A DNA stretch of 20,903 nt, taken from the NCBI GenBank assembly GCA_039680225.1, contig JBDKTK010000337.1, forward strand, positions 1-20,903, written 5' to 3'. Within the stretch, counting starts at the first letter, position 1. The number at the start of each line of letters is the position of its first letter. Shown piece by piece: positions 1-7,833 of this stretch. The notes beneath the pieces are model-generated. The model made no database searches, was not told where the DNA came from, and saw nothing but the letters and a program-made list of their open reading frames with translations. The position numbers and the translations under genes were made by a program. This DNA comes from JBDKTK01 sp039680225. Lineage in GTDB: Bacteria > Desulfobacterota > Syntrophia > Syntrophales > UBA4778.

Positions 1-750
1 TTTCGCTTTGTCGATCTCAATCTTCCCGGGTTTGGACACCTCGGCCTTTTCGAGGTTGGCGGCATATTCGCAGTTGGAGCAGAAAATCACCGCGTCCTCG
101 CCCGTATCGGCCATGACCATGAACTCATGCGAGAAGCTCCCGCCGATGTTGCCGGTGTCGGCCTCGACGGCCCTGAACTTCAGGCCGCAGCGCGCGAAGA
201 TGCGGTTGTAAGCTTTGTACATCTTGCGATAGCTCTCGTCGACTCCCGCTTCGTCGGCATCGAAGCTGTAAGCGTCTTTCATGCTGAACTCGCGGCACCT
301 CATGACGCCGAAACGCGGCCTTATCTCGTCGCGGAACTTTGTCTGGATCTGGTAGAGGTTCTTGGGGAGTTGCCGGTATGTCTTGATCTCATTGCGGACC
401 AGATCGGTTATGACCTCTTCGTGTGTGGGGCCGATGCAGTATTCCCTGTTGTTCCTGTCCTTGAACCGGAGCAGCTCTTTGCCGTACATGGCCCAGCGGC
501 CCGACTCCTGCCAGAGCTCCGCGGGCTGCACGGCGGGCATGAAGACTTCCTGGGCCCCCGCCCTGTTCATCTCCTCCCTGATAATCTGTTCGAGCTTCTT
601 GACCACCTTGAAACCGACAGGCAGGTAAGAATAAATGCCGCTCGTGAGCTTTCTTATCAAACCCGCGCGCACCATGAGCTGGTGGGATGCAGTCTCAGCA
701 TCGGATGGGACTTCCCGCACAGTGGGCAGGAACATTTCGGAATACCTCAT
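1..750 (-). CDS. proS: Prolyl-tRNA synthetase, N-terminal 250 codons (runs off the window)
   Basis: Charges tRNA-Pro with proline in the cytoplasm. The frame is open from an ATG at 748-750 to the window edge, giving the first 250 residues. Class II synthetase features are visible: a motif containing ELWQESGRWAMYGKELLRF around residues 78-95, GPTHEE at 107-112, and motif 2 FRDEIRPRFGVMRCREF starting near residue 139. The segment FSHEFM near the end of the visible part is typical of the long bacterial ProS just before its inserted editing domain. The start ATG overlaps the ispG stop by four bases (ATGA), so proS is probably translationally coupled to ispG. The C-terminal catalytic motif 3 and anticodon-binding domain lie outside the window. 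Identification is by recognition of conserved family sequence. Confidence 0.96.
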   Translation of the reverse strand, partial: MRYSEMFLPTVREVPSDAETASHQLMVRAGLIRKLTSGIYSYLPVGFKVVKKLEQIIREEMNRAGAQEVFMPAVQPAELWQESGRWAMYGKELLRFKDRNNREYCIGPTHEEVITDLVRNEIKTYRQLPKNLYQIQTKFRDEIRPRFGVMRCREFSMKDAYSFDADEAGVDESYRKMYKAYNRIFARCGLKFRAVEADTGNIGGSFSHEFMVMADTGEDAVIFCSNCEYAANLEKAEVSKPGKIEIDKAK

Positions 751-1835
751 TCGCCGTTCTCCTCTCTTCCGGATTTCATTTTATTTATTTCTTCCAAAAG
801 GCACTGGACAAACTCTTTTTCAGCGACCTTCTTTAAAACTTTTCCCTTTTTAAAAAGAATACCCGTCCCTTTGCCGCCCGCCAGGCCGATATCCGCCTCA
901 GCGGCTTCTCCGGGGCCGTTTACGACACAGCCCATGAGCGCTACCTTCAGGTAATCCTTGCGGCCGGCAAGGGCCTTCTCGACGCGGCTGACGAGCCCCG
1001 GCACATCGACTTCACAGCGGCCGCAGGTCGGGCAGGAAATTATGTCGGGCCCGACTTTCCTGATCCCGAGCGCTCTCAATATCCCGTAGGCAACGGGTAT
1101 TTCCTGGACAGGATCGCCGGTCACGGAAACCCTGATAGTATCACCGATACCCTCATTGAGCAGGACGCCGATCCCGATGGAGGATTTGACGGCCGCCTGC
1201 AGGAGGCTCCCGGCTTCCGTGACCCCCAGGTGCAGGGGGTAATCCGTCTTCTCCGAGATCAGACGGTATGCGTCGATCATCGCGGGGACTTCGGACGACT
1301 TCAGGGACAACTTTATAGAATAAAAACCATGGCCCTCAAAGAATTCGATGCTCCGCAAGGCGCTCTCCGCCAGCGCTTCCGCCGTCGGCGCCCCGTATTT
1401 TTTCACAAGCTCCTTTTCCAGCGACCCCGAATTCACGCCGATCCTGATGCTCAGGCCCCGGTCGCCGGCCGTCCGGATAATCTCCTTGAGCCTGGCCCGG
1501 GGGATATTGCCGGGATTGATCCTGATGGCGTCGGCGCCGCTGCGCATCGCCTCGAGCGCCAGCAGGTGGTTGAAATGGATATCGGCGACCAGGGGGACGG
1601 AAATGGATTTCCTGATCTGCCCTATGGCCTGGGCCGCCTCCCGGTCGGGGACCGCTACCCTGACGATTTCGCAGCCTGCCTTGATTAACCTGCGGGCCTG
1701 CCTGACAGTTGCCTTCACATCCCGGGTGTCGGTCGAAGTCATGGACTGTACGATCACCGGGGCGCCTCCCCCGACCTGCACCGGGCCAATGAAGACGGGC
1801 CTTGTATTCTTACGTTTTCCTTTTAATTCCGACAA
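747..1835 (-). CDS. ispG: 4-hydroxy-3-methylbut-2-en-1-yl diphosphate synthase (IspG/GcpE)
   Basis: Penultimate enzyme of the MEP isoprenoid pathway, converting MEcPP to HMBPP with a [4Fe-4S] cluster. The protein is 362 residues, the usual length of the short bacterial form. The N-terminal TIM-barrel signature IVQSMTSTDTRDV is at 29-40. The C-terminal cluster ligands are visible as CPTC (C268, C271), C303 in GCVVNGPGE, and E310. The start is a TTG at 1833-1835: an in-frame TGA lies nine bases upstream, and the first residues lead directly into TRPVFIGPVQVGGGAP, matching family N-termini. An AAAGGA stretch sits upstream but about 13 nt away, so initiation looks weak. The last base quartet overlaps the proS start. 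The gene is separated from the aminotransferase upstream by a 253-bp gap that should hold its promoter. Confidence 0.96.
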   Translation of the reverse strand: MSELKGKRKNTRPVFIGPVQVGGGAPVIVQSMTSTDTRDVKATVRQARRLIKAGCEIVRVAVPDREAAQAIGQIRKSISVPLVADIHFNHLLALEAMRSGADAIRINPGNIPRARLKEIIRTAGDRGLSIRIGVNSGSLEKELVKKYGAPTAEALAESALRSIEFFEGHGFYSIKLSLKSSEVPAMIDAYRLISEKTDYPLHLGVTEAGSLLQAAVKSSIGIGVLLNEGIGDTIRVSVTGDPVQEIPVAYGILRALGIRKVGPDIISCPTCGRCEVDVPGLVSRVEKALAGRKDYLKVALMGCVVNGPGEAAEADIGLAGGKGTGILFKKGKVLKKVAEKEFVQCLLEEINKMKSGREENGE

Positions 1836-2088
1836 TTTATATCATTTTTCCTTTGTTCTGGATATATCATGAAGTGCAAAAGACGGGCAAACACTATTTA
1901 AATCGGGATGAAAAGATTGAAGTATTCAATAGTCCTGCGGGCTCGTTTGGGCCTGAAAATCCTGCTCAGCGAACGAAATCCGAAAGATCAGGTCCGATAA
2001 AAACCGATGCGTCATTCAGCGCAGGCGGGAATCCAGTGTATTTCCGGACCCCCCGCCTGCGCGGGGGTAACAAGAGAGAATAATGATA
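1836..2088. other. Intergenic gap between the aminotransferase gene and ispG, no convincing gene
   Basis: This 253-bp stretch is the longest non-coding gap in the window. The part near ispG (1836-1990) is AT-rich; the part near the aminotransferase carries a GC-rich REP-like palindrome. On the minus strand a possible promoter for ispG reads TTGCCC, then about 18 nt, then TATATC, ending close to 1861; this is a weak call. A plus-strand frame of 93 codons covers the gap but also runs antisense into ispG and encodes the palindrome, so I do not call it a gene. Confidence 0.55.
2011..2071. repeat. REP-like double palindrome
   Basis: GCGCAGGCGGG at 2019-2029 is the exact reverse complement of CCCGCCTGCGC at 2052-2062. 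The right half also folds locally: CCCCCGC (2050-2056), loop CTGC, GCGGGGG (2061-2067). The left half resembles a decayed version of the same hairpin (ATTC...GGGAAT). This arrangement is the common form of dispersed REP/BIME-type extragenic elements in many bacterial genomes. No T-tract follows on the minus strand, so it is not a standard intrinsic terminator, although it lies just after the aminotransferase stop and could stabilise that mRNA end. Only one copy is in the window. Confidence 0.65.
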
Positions 2089-3282
2089 TCAGCTCAACAA
2101 GGCTACTGCCGCCTTGATCCTTTTCAGGCCCTCTTCGATGTTGCGCATCGAAGTCGCATAGGACAGGCGGATGTGATTGTCGTTGCCGAATACCACACCC
2201 GGCACGACCGCCACGTTGGCGTTTTCCAGCAGGAACTCCGTTACATCTGAGGAACCCTTTACCGCATTGCCTTTGAATGATCTGCCGAAGAGGCCGGAGA
2301 CATTGGGGAAGACGTAAAAAGCGCCTTCCGGCTTGAGGCAGCTCACCCCGGGGATATTGTTCAAGCCGTCGACAATGAAGTCCCTTCTCTTCTGGAATTC
2401 GCCGACCATCATCGCCACGGCTTCCTGGCTGCCCCTGAGGGCCTCGGCCGCCGCCTTCTGGGAGATGGACGTCGGGTTCGACGTGTTCTGGCTCTGGAAG
2501 TCGGTCGCGGCCTTGATTACATTATCGGGGCCTGCCGCGTAGCCGATCCTCCAGCCGGTCATCGAATGGGACTTGGAAACACCGTTGACGACTATGGTCA
2601 GGTCCCGCAGTTCGCTGCTGAGGGAAGCCATCTCCGCAAAGCGCATCCCGTCATAGAGGATCTTTTCGTAAATATCGTCCGAGATCGCGATTATTTTCTT
2701 CCCGGCTATGACTTCTGCAATCATCCCGAGTTCGACGGCAGTGTAAGTGGCGCCCGTAGGGTTCGAGGGGCTGTTGATGATCACAGCTTTTGTTTTTGGG
2801 GTTATGGCTTTTTTCAAGTCCGCGGGGTCCAGCTTGAATCCATTTTTTTCCGAGGTCTGGACAATGACCGGCGTGGCGTCGGCAAGCACGACTATGTCCG
2901 GATAAGATACCCAGTAAGGGGCCGGGACTATAACCTCGTCGCCGCTTTCGAACAGGACCTGGGCGATGTTGTAAAGGGAGTGCTTGGCCCCGCAGGAGAC
3001 GAAAACCTGGGAGCGCTTGTATTCCAGCCCGTTGTCGTTTTTAAGCTTCGCGATTATTGCATCCTTGAGTTCCTCTATCCCGCCGACCGGGGTATACTTG
3101 GTGAAGCCCTCGTCAATGGCCCTGATGGCCGCCTGCTTGATGTTCAAAGGCGTATCGAAGTCGGGCTCGCCCGCCCCGAATCCTATAATATCCCTTCCCT
3201 TGGCCCTCAGCTCCTGGGCTTTAGCCGTTATTGCGAGAGTCGGCGAAGGTTTTATTCTTGTAGCGCGAGATGACAGTTTCAT
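2089..3282 (-). CDS. aspC: Pyridoxal-phosphate aspartate aminotransferase (class I, subgroup Ib)
   Basis: Cytoplasmic aminotransferase, most likely aspartate/2-oxoglutarate, possibly also acting on prephenate or aromatic substrates as some Ib enzymes do. It is 397 residues, the usual size. Family marks are GFGAGEPDFDTP (34-45), KYTPVGGI (62-69), NPSNPTG-type SPSNPTG (171-177), the PLP-pyridine Asp/Tyr pair in SDDIYE (201-206), the Schiff-base lysine K237 in NGVSKSHSMTGWRIGY, and a C-terminal substrate-carboxylate arginine in HIRLSYATS. The ATG at 3280-3282 is preceded by AGGA at 6 nt. It starts 8 nt after the coaD stop and is the last gene of the run that begins near 7085. Grouping with asd suggests a role in aspartate-family amino acids. 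The symbol is a functional guess within the Ib subgroup. Confidence 0.9.
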   Translation of the reverse strand: MKLSSRATRIKPSPTLAITAKAQELRAKGRDIIGFGAGEPDFDTPLNIKQAAIRAIDEGFTKYTPVGGIEELKDAIIAKLKNDNGLEYKRSQVFVSCGAKHSLYNIAQVLFESGDEVIVPAPYWVSYPDIVVLADATPVIVQTSEKNGFKLDPADLKKAITPKTKAVIINSPSNPTGATYTAVELGMIAEVIAGKKIIAISDDIYEKILYDGMRFAEMASLSSELRDLTIVVNGVSKSHSMTGWRIGYAAGPDNVIKAATDFQSQNTSNPTSISQKAAAEALRGSQEAVAMMVGEFQKRRDFIVDGLNNIPGVSCLKPEGAFYVFPNVSGLFGRSFKGNAVKGSSDVTEFLLENANVAVVPGVVFGNDNHIRLSYATSMRNIEEGLKRIKAAVALLS

Positions 3283-3290
3283 GTGGATTC

Positions 3291-3773
3291 CTATTTTTTG
3301 AATTTTTGCTGGAGCGCCTGCAGGACGACATCAGGGACGAGGCCCCGCACCGACCCGCCGTGGCCGGCCGCTTCCTTGACGAGTTGCGAACTCGTATAGA
3401 ACCATTTGTATCCGGTCATGAGGAAGACTGTTTCGGTATCGCGGTCCAGGCGCCGGTTGATGAGGGCCATCTGGAATTCATATTCGAAATCGGAAACAGC
3501 CCGCAGCCCTCTCAATATCACCTGGGCATTTTCCTTTTTAACGTAATCGACAAGCAGGCCCGAGAAGCTGTCGATCCTGATCCTCGGCTCGTCGCCGATA
3601 ACTGATTTTATCAGATCGATTCTTTCTTCAACTGTAAAAAGGGAGCTCTTGGCCGGATTATATGCGATAAGGATTATGAGCTTATCGAAAACCCTTAAAG
3701 CCCTTCTTATGATATCCACATGACCGTTTGTGATCGGGTCAAACGAGCCCGGATAAACAGCAGTCCTTTCCAT
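3291..3773 (-). CDS. coaD: Phosphopantetheine adenylyltransferase (PPAT)
   Basis: Transfers AMP from ATP to 4'-phosphopantetheine, the penultimate step of coenzyme A synthesis, in the cytoplasm. At 160 residues it is the standard bacterial length. The nucleotidyltransferase motif YPGSFDPITNGHVDII is at 7-22 with the TxGH histidine at H18. The substrate-binding segment ILRGLRAVSDFEYE and the C-terminal SSQLVKEAA segment are present; the latter is usually SSxxVKE. The start ATG overlaps the rsmD stop by one base, a pairing (rsmD-coaD) conserved across many bacteria. Confidence 0.97.
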   Translation of the reverse strand: MERTAVYPGSFDPITNGHVDIIRRALRVFDKLIILIAYNPAKSSLFTVEERIDLIKSVIGDEPRIRIDSFSGLLVDYVKKENAQVILRGLRAVSDFEYEFQMALINRRLDRDTETVFLMTGYKWFYTSSQLVKEAAGHGGSVRGLVPDVVLQALQQKFKK

Positions 3774-4339
3774 CAGGTTTCCCCACCTTTAGCTCGAATA
3801 AGAATTGTAATTTCCGTATCCCCATATTTCCTGTTGTCGGTAACGTTCCAGGCGCCGGAATCGATCTCCAGTCCCTCTCTTAAGGAGTGCTGGATGATAA
3901 GCATGCCGCCCGCCGAAATAAGACCGGACTTCAAAATAATGCCGGGCATTGCCCCGGCCAGTCCCTTGCTGTACGGCGGATCCGAAAAGATCACGTCAAA
4001 ACTTTGCCCGCGCGCGGCCAGGAGCCTTACCCCCTGCTCCGCCGTCATCTCCAGGACTTCGGCTTTCCGGGAAAAGCCGCATTTTTCAATATTCGCCCTG
4101 AGGGCTTCGCAGCAGGAGCGGCTGTTCTCAATAAAAACGGCCCTGTCCGCTCCCCGGCTCAATGCCTCCAGCGCCACCGCCCCCGTGCCCGCGTAGACAT
4201 CCAGCCACGTTTTCCCGTCCTGGGGGCCGAGGATGTTGAACAGGGCCTCCCGGACAAAATCGGACGTGGGGCGTATCTCCCCTTTTTTGGGGAGGGCAAG
4301 CCTTCTTCCCCTGGCTTTCCCCCCTATGACCCTCACCAT
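3773..4339 (-). CDS. rsmD: 16S rRNA (guanine966-N2)-methyltransferase
   Basis: SAM-dependent methylation of G966 in 16S rRNA during 30S assembly. The 188-residue protein has the family N-terminus MVRVIGGKARGRRL and the RPTSDFVREALFNIL segment (23-37), the SAM-binding loop LDVYAGTGAVALEALSRG (46-63), and the catalytic DPPY at 120-123. Length and motif order are normal for RsmD. It abuts the asd stop with no gap and overlaps coaD by one base, so all three are probably one transcript. Confidence 0.95.
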   Translation of the reverse strand: MVRVIGGKARGRRLALPKKGEIRPTSDFVREALFNILGPQDGKTWLDVYAGTGAVALEALSRGADRAVFIENSRSCCEALRANIEKCGFSRKAEVLEMTAEQGVRLLAARGQSFDVIFSDPPYSKGLAGAMPGIILKSGLISAGGMLIIQHSLREGLEIDSGAWNVTDNRKYGDTEITILIRAKGGET

Positions 4340-5359
4340 CTACTTCAGATATTTCTGAATCAGGATTTCGGCAATCTGCACGGCATTGAGGGCCGCGCCT
4401 TTCCTGAGGTTGTCGGAAACAACCCAGAGATTGATCCCGTTCTCGATCGACTCGTCCTCACGTATCCGGCCCACAAATGTTTCGTCGAGACCGGCGCAGT
4501 CGATGGCAAGCGGGTACTCGGACCTGGAGGGATTGTCCCTGACTATGACCCCGGGGGCCCGGGACAGCAGTTCCTTGACTTCCGCGGCCGTGATTTTCTC
4601 CTCTGTCTCGATATTGACCGATTCCGAATGGCAGCGGTATACGGGGATCCTGACCGTCGTGGCTGTCACGGCTATTGAATCATCTCCCATGATCTTCTTC
4701 GTCTCGTTGATCATCTTCATCTCTTCTTTTGTGTAACCGTTTTCAATGAAGACGTCTATCTGCGGGAGGCAGTTGAACGCGATCTGGTGGGGATATACCT
4801 TTACCTTGGGCTCGCGGAAACTCAGCAGCGCCTTGGTCTGGTCGGTAAGCTCGTCCATCGCCTTCTTTCCCGTGCCCGAGACGGCCTGGAAAGTGGTTAC
4901 GACGACCCTTCTGATCCCGACCGCGTTGTATATGGGTTTGAGCGCCACGACCATCTGGATGGTCGAGCAATTCGGGTTCGCGATGATCCCCCTGTTTGTG
5001 TACAGGCCGATGTCGTCGGGATTGACCTCGGGGACGACGAGCGGGATATCGGGGTCCATCCGGAAAGCGCTGGTGTTGTCCACGACAACGCAGCCGGCCG
5101 CCGCGGCAATCGGGGCGAACTTCTGGCTGATGCTGCCGCCCGCCGAAAAAAGCCCTATCTCCATCCCGGCGAATGAATCCTCTCCCAGCACCTGGACCGG
5201 GTAGTTCCTGCCCTTGAATTCCAACTCCCTGCCTATGGAACGCTCCGAGGCGAGAAGCCTTAACTCCCCGACAGGGAAGTCCCTCTGCTCGAGAACGCTT
5301 ATCATTTCATTTCCGACGGCGCCTGTAGCGCCAACTACTGCCACATTGAACTTTCTCAT
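4340..5359 (-). CDS. asd: Aspartate-semialdehyde dehydrogenase
   Basis: NADPH-dependent reduction of aspartyl phosphate to aspartate semialdehyde, the branch point to lysine/diaminopimelate, threonine and methionine. At 339 residues it matches the shorter Asd subfamily. Visible elements are the Rossmann loop VVGATGAVGNEM (8-19), the catalytic cysteine C131 in NPNCSTIQ, the segment AVSGTGKKAMDEL, and the acid/base histidine H244 in RIPVYRCHSES. The ATG is preceded by AGGAG about 10 nt upstream. It follows pssA after 18 nt, which places an amino-acid/peptidoglycan-precursor gene inside a phospholipid operon. Confidence 0.97.
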   Translation of the reverse strand: MRKFNVAVVGATGAVGNEMISVLEQRDFPVGELRLLASERSIGRELEFKGRNYPVQVLGEDSFAGMEIGLFSAGGSISQKFAPIAAAAGCVVVDNTSAFRMDPDIPLVVPEVNPDDIGLYTNRGIIANPNCSTIQMVVALKPIYNAVGIRRVVVTTFQAVSGTGKKAMDELTDQTKALLSFREPKVKVYPHQIAFNCLPQIDVFIENGYTKEEMKMINETKKIMGDDSIAVTATTVRIPVYRCHSESVNIETEEKITAAEVKELLSRAPGVIVRDNPSRSEYPLAIDCAGLDETFVGRIREDESIENGINLWVVSDNLRKGAALNAVQIAEILIQKYLK

Positions 5360-5377
5360 TCCGATATAACTCCTGTA

Positions 5378-6211
5378 TTATTTTGCCCCTGCGGGATGTT
5401 CGGCCTCATCGATTTCCTTGGTCATCTTGGGTTCCGGGCCTTCCTTTTCGATCTTCTTCCGCGTCGCCAGGCGGTAGATCGTCCACAGAGGCCCCGAAAT
5501 AGCGTATCCGAAAGCAAAAGTAAAGATGGATATCTGCGGCTCCGCGATGGCGATGATGAGGATGCCGAGTATCAGGACAACCGACATGAAAGGTTTCTTC
5601 AAAAAATAATTCATGTCCTTGAAACTGTAATATTTGACGCTGCTGACCATCAGCAATGCGAGGAGCACCATTCCGATAAGGATGGACACGTGGTTGAACT
5701 TGCCTGTGTAGCCCAGGAAGTTGAACAGCAGTATTGTCGAGGCAAGCGTGATCGCGGCCGCCGGGATCGGCAGTCCGTTGAACAGGCTCTTGTCGATGAC
5801 ATTCACCTGGACGTTGAACCTGGCCAGCCTCAATGCCCCGCAGGCCGCAAACAGGAACGAAACGAGCCAGCCCCATTTGCCGTAAGGCATGAGAGACCAG
5901 TTGTACGCGAGGATGCCCGGGGCCACCCCGAAGGCCACGAGATCGGAAAGGCTGTCGTACTCCATCCCGAATTTGCTCGTGGTGTTCGTCATCCGGGCCA
6001 TCCTGCCGTCCAGGCCGTCCAGGACCCAGGCTATCAGGATCGCGCCGGAAGCCAGCATGAACTCTTCTTTCATGGACGCGATTATCGCGTAAAAGCCGCA
6101 GAACATGCTGGCAGTAGTGAACAGGTTCGGAAGGACGTAGACCCCCTTCTTCATCTTGTCCTTGCGGAACCTGCGGCCGCTTGTCCTCATCTGCTGAATT
6201 CTCTGTTTCAT
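5378..6211 (-). CDS. pssA: CDP-diacylglycerol--serine O-phosphatidyltransferase
   Basis: Inner-membrane enzyme making phosphatidylserine from CDP-diacylglycerol and serine, the first step to phosphatidylethanolamine. The 277-residue protein shows the complete CDP-alcohol phosphotransferase motif: D65-G-L-D68-G-R-M-A72-R73, eight residues, G82-x3-D86-x3-D90. Several hydrophobic stretches follow (for example around 35-63, 113-128, 150-167, 175-193 and 208-240), fitting the multi-pass family. The N-terminal about 20 residues are basic and the C-terminus is charged. Its ATG overlaps the psd stop (ATGA), the usual pairing of PS synthase with its decarboxylase. Confidence 0.95.
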   Translation of the reverse strand: MKQRIQQMRTSGRRFRKDKMKKGVYVLPNLFTTASMFCGFYAIIASMKEEFMLASGAILIAWVLDGLDGRMARMTNTTSKFGMEYDSLSDLVAFGVAPGILAYNWSLMPYGKWGWLVSFLFAACGALRLARFNVQVNVIDKSLFNGLPIPAAAITLASTILLFNFLGYTGKFNHVSILIGMVLLALLMVSSVKYYSFKDMNYFLKKPFMSVVLILGILIIAIAEPQISIFTFAFGYAISGPLWTIYRLATRKKIEKEGPEPKMTKEIDEAEHPAGAK

Positions 6212-6846
6212 TGCAGCCGTCCTATGGGGGTCGCTCCTCCTTTTACCCTGTCGCCGACTTTCACGAGGACCTCCGATTCAGGGGGCATGAATACCTCGAC
6301 GCGGGAGCCGAAGCGGATCATCCCGAGCCGGTCTTCCCTGCCGACCCTCATGCCCTCGCGCGCCCAGCAGACAATGCGGCGGGCAATGATTCCCGCGATC
6401 TGGATAACGGCGATCCTGCGCCCCTGGTTGTCGTCAATCAGGAACAGGTTCCTTTCGTTGTCGAGCGAAGCCTTTTCGAGGTGGGCGAAAAAGAATTTCC
6501 CCTTGCTGTAAATTATTTTTCTGATGATGCCCGGCACGGGCGACCAGTTGACATGCACGTCGAAGATATTCAGGAAGATGCTCACCCGTTTCGAAGCGCC
6601 TCCGATCACGGGATAATCGTATTCGTCGATTTTGATGACGAGACCGTCGGCGGGGGACACAACTATGCGTTCGTCTTCCGGGGCAACGCGCACGGGGTTG
6701 CGGAAGAACCATGTCACGAATGCTGTGAGGACGGCGAAGACGGCGCTCGCCCAGCTAACGTGCATCCACGACAACAATAAGGTGATTGCTGCCAGGGGGA
6801 TAATGAAGGGAAGCCCTTCTGAAACTATGATTCCTTTGTGGTCCAT
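6208..6846 (-). CDS. psd: Phosphatidylserine decarboxylase, short (archaeal/soil-bacterium) type
   Basis: Converts phosphatidylserine to phosphatidylethanolamine at the membrane. At 212 residues it belongs to the short PSD class. Membrane segments are visible at about 12-47 (two hydrophobic stretches). The proposed catalytic triad is D67 (SPADG), H98 (FDVHVNW) and S181. The self-cleavage site is G180-S181 in RFGSRVEVF, which would yield beta and alpha chains and the pyruvoyl group; FGS replaces the LGST of the long class and is normal for short enzymes. No strong Shine-Dalgarno precedes the ATG. It lies 14 nt after the DUF465 gene and overlaps pssA by four bases. Confidence 0.94.
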   Translation of the reverse strand: MDHKGIIVSEGLPFIIPLAAITLLLSWMHVSWASAVFAVLTAFVTWFFRNPVRVAPEDERIVVSPADGLVIKIDEYDYPVIGGASKRVSIFLNIFDVHVNWSPVPGIIRKIIYSKGKFFFAHLEKASLDNERNLFLIDDNQGRRIAVIQIAGIIARRIVCWAREGMRVGREDRLGMIRFGSRVEVFMPPESEVLVKVGDRVKGGATPIGRLQ

Positions 6847-6860
6847 CAGGGGGTTTTTCT

Positions 6861-7085
6861 TTAGTTTTGCCTGTATCTTGATAAGATCTCATGAATCCTA
6901 TCTTTTCCGAGAAGCTTTCTTTTCTGGAGCTTCTTCTTTTCCATCTCTTCTTCAGGTGTAAGGTAAACGCGCTTGTTGAACCCCTCAAGCTCCGTTTCGA
7001 GCCTCTTGTGATCTTCGACGTACTTTCTCAATTCGTCATCGCTTTCGATGTATTTTGAGATGATCAGCTCGTCCTCTTTCTCCAT
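6861..7085 (-). CDS. Small DUF465/YdcH-like coiled-coil protein
   Basis: A 74-residue, highly charged protein with no transmembrane segment or signal peptide. It reads as one long helix: SDDELRKYVEDHKRLETEL, a short break with YLTPEEEMEKKKLQKRKLLGKDRI, and a basic tail. The pattern of a hairpin of two helices ending in LxxKDRIxxxL fits the DUF465 (YdcH) family, whose function is not established. The start is secure: GGAGGT at 7092-7097 sits 6 nt before the ATG, downstream of a promoter. It is the first gene of the psd-pssA-asd-rsmD-coaD-aspC run. Family assignment is by recognition; the role is unknown. Confidence 0.8.
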   Translation of the reverse strand: MEKEDELIISKYIESDDELRKYVEDHKRLETELEGFNKRVYLTPEEEMEKKKLQKRKLLGKDRIHEILSRYRQN

Positions 7086-7107
7086 CCGTTTACCTCCAAG
7101 TCATTGA

Positions 7108-7136
7108 CATATATAGGATAAGACAGGCCTTGTCAA
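7108..7136 (-). promoter_or_regulatory. Sigma70-type promoter for the DUF465-psd-pssA operon
   Basis: On the minus strand a perfect -35 box TTGACA (7136-7131) is followed after 17 nt by TATATG (7113-7108), or after 15 nt by TATATA. The box lies in the 59-bp gap between the tsaB stop and the DUF465 start, and transcription would begin about 15 nt before the GGAGGT ribosome binding site. TTGACA also forms an inverted repeat with TGTCAA at 7104-7109, which straddles the -10 region. Confidence 0.7.
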
Positions 7137-7144
7137 TTTCAGTT

Positions 7145-7831
7145 TCAGGCGGTTTCCGCCGGAGAGCCCCGCAGGTAGACCGGCGTAAAGGTGAGAAGAT
7201 CGAGGAAATTTCCGCGGGAGAATTCTTCCATTCCCAGCAGGCCCACGGCTGAAGCCCTGATAAGGCCTAAGGCCGCCGGCAGCACCCGGCAGCTGCCGGG
7301 GAGCGTTTCCCTGATCAGCCCCTCGTACCTCAATGCCCCGTCGCCGAGGAAAACGCATCCGTTGCGGATACCGGCCGTCTTCAGGAACTCGCGGGGCGGA
7401 GCCACCAGGTCTTCGCGTATTTTCTTCCAACCGCTTCCTTCACCCTGGTAAACGGCTGCGTAAACTTCGTCCCTTTTTGCATCGAGCATGGGGCAAATGC
7501 AGGAACCCGGACCCTCCGGCGGATAATTGCACGCCAGGGCGTCGAGACTGGATACTCCGATTACGGGCTTGCCTGTGGCCAGGACGAGGCCTTTTATTAT
7601 CCCGGCCCCGATCCGCAAGCCCGTGAATGCTCCCGGCCCCATCGCAAACGCGAAACAATCGACTTCGCTCAAACCGGTCTTCGCGATCCGCAGGGTTTCG
7701 GATATCGCCGGCATTATGGTTTCGGAATGGTTTATCTCCGCATTGACCAGGAACTCGGCCATGAGTTCCCCGTCTTTGACCAGGGCCACGCTGCCGGATT
7801 TCGAAGAGGTGTCGAGGGCGAGGATGAGCAT
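7145..7831 (-). CDS. tsaB: tRNA threonylcarbamoyladenosine biosynthesis protein TsaB
   Basis: Partner of TsaD and TsaE in forming the universal t6A37 modification of ANN-decoding tRNAs; an ASKHA-fold scaffold without its own catalytic metal site. The 228-residue protein has the family start MLILALDTSSKSGSVAL, the HSE segment (about 35-37), the conserved MGPGAFTGLRIGAGIIKGL loop near 64-82, and VSSLDALA near 93-100. It starts two bases after the rseP stop, so it depends on rseP translation or transcription; downstream genes have their own promoter. Confidence 0.95.
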   Translation of the reverse strand: MLILALDTSSKSGSVALVKDGELMAEFLVNAEINHSETIMPAISETLRIAKTGLSEVDCFAFAMGPGAFTGLRIGAGIIKGLVLATGKPVIGVSSLDALACNYPPEGPGSCICPMLDAKRDEVYAAVYQGEGSGWKKIREDLVAPPREFLKTAGIRNGCVFLGDGALRYEGLIRETLPGSCRVLPAALGLIRASAVGLLGMEEFSRGNFLDLLTFTPVYLRGSPAETA

Positions 7832-7833
7832 CG

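Noticed and set aside
1802..2083. A 93-codon plus-strand frame in the gap before ispG
   Set aside because: Its start is antisense to ispG and its end encodes the REP-like palindrome (the PRLRGG peptide typical of such repeats); no ribosome binding site or domain.
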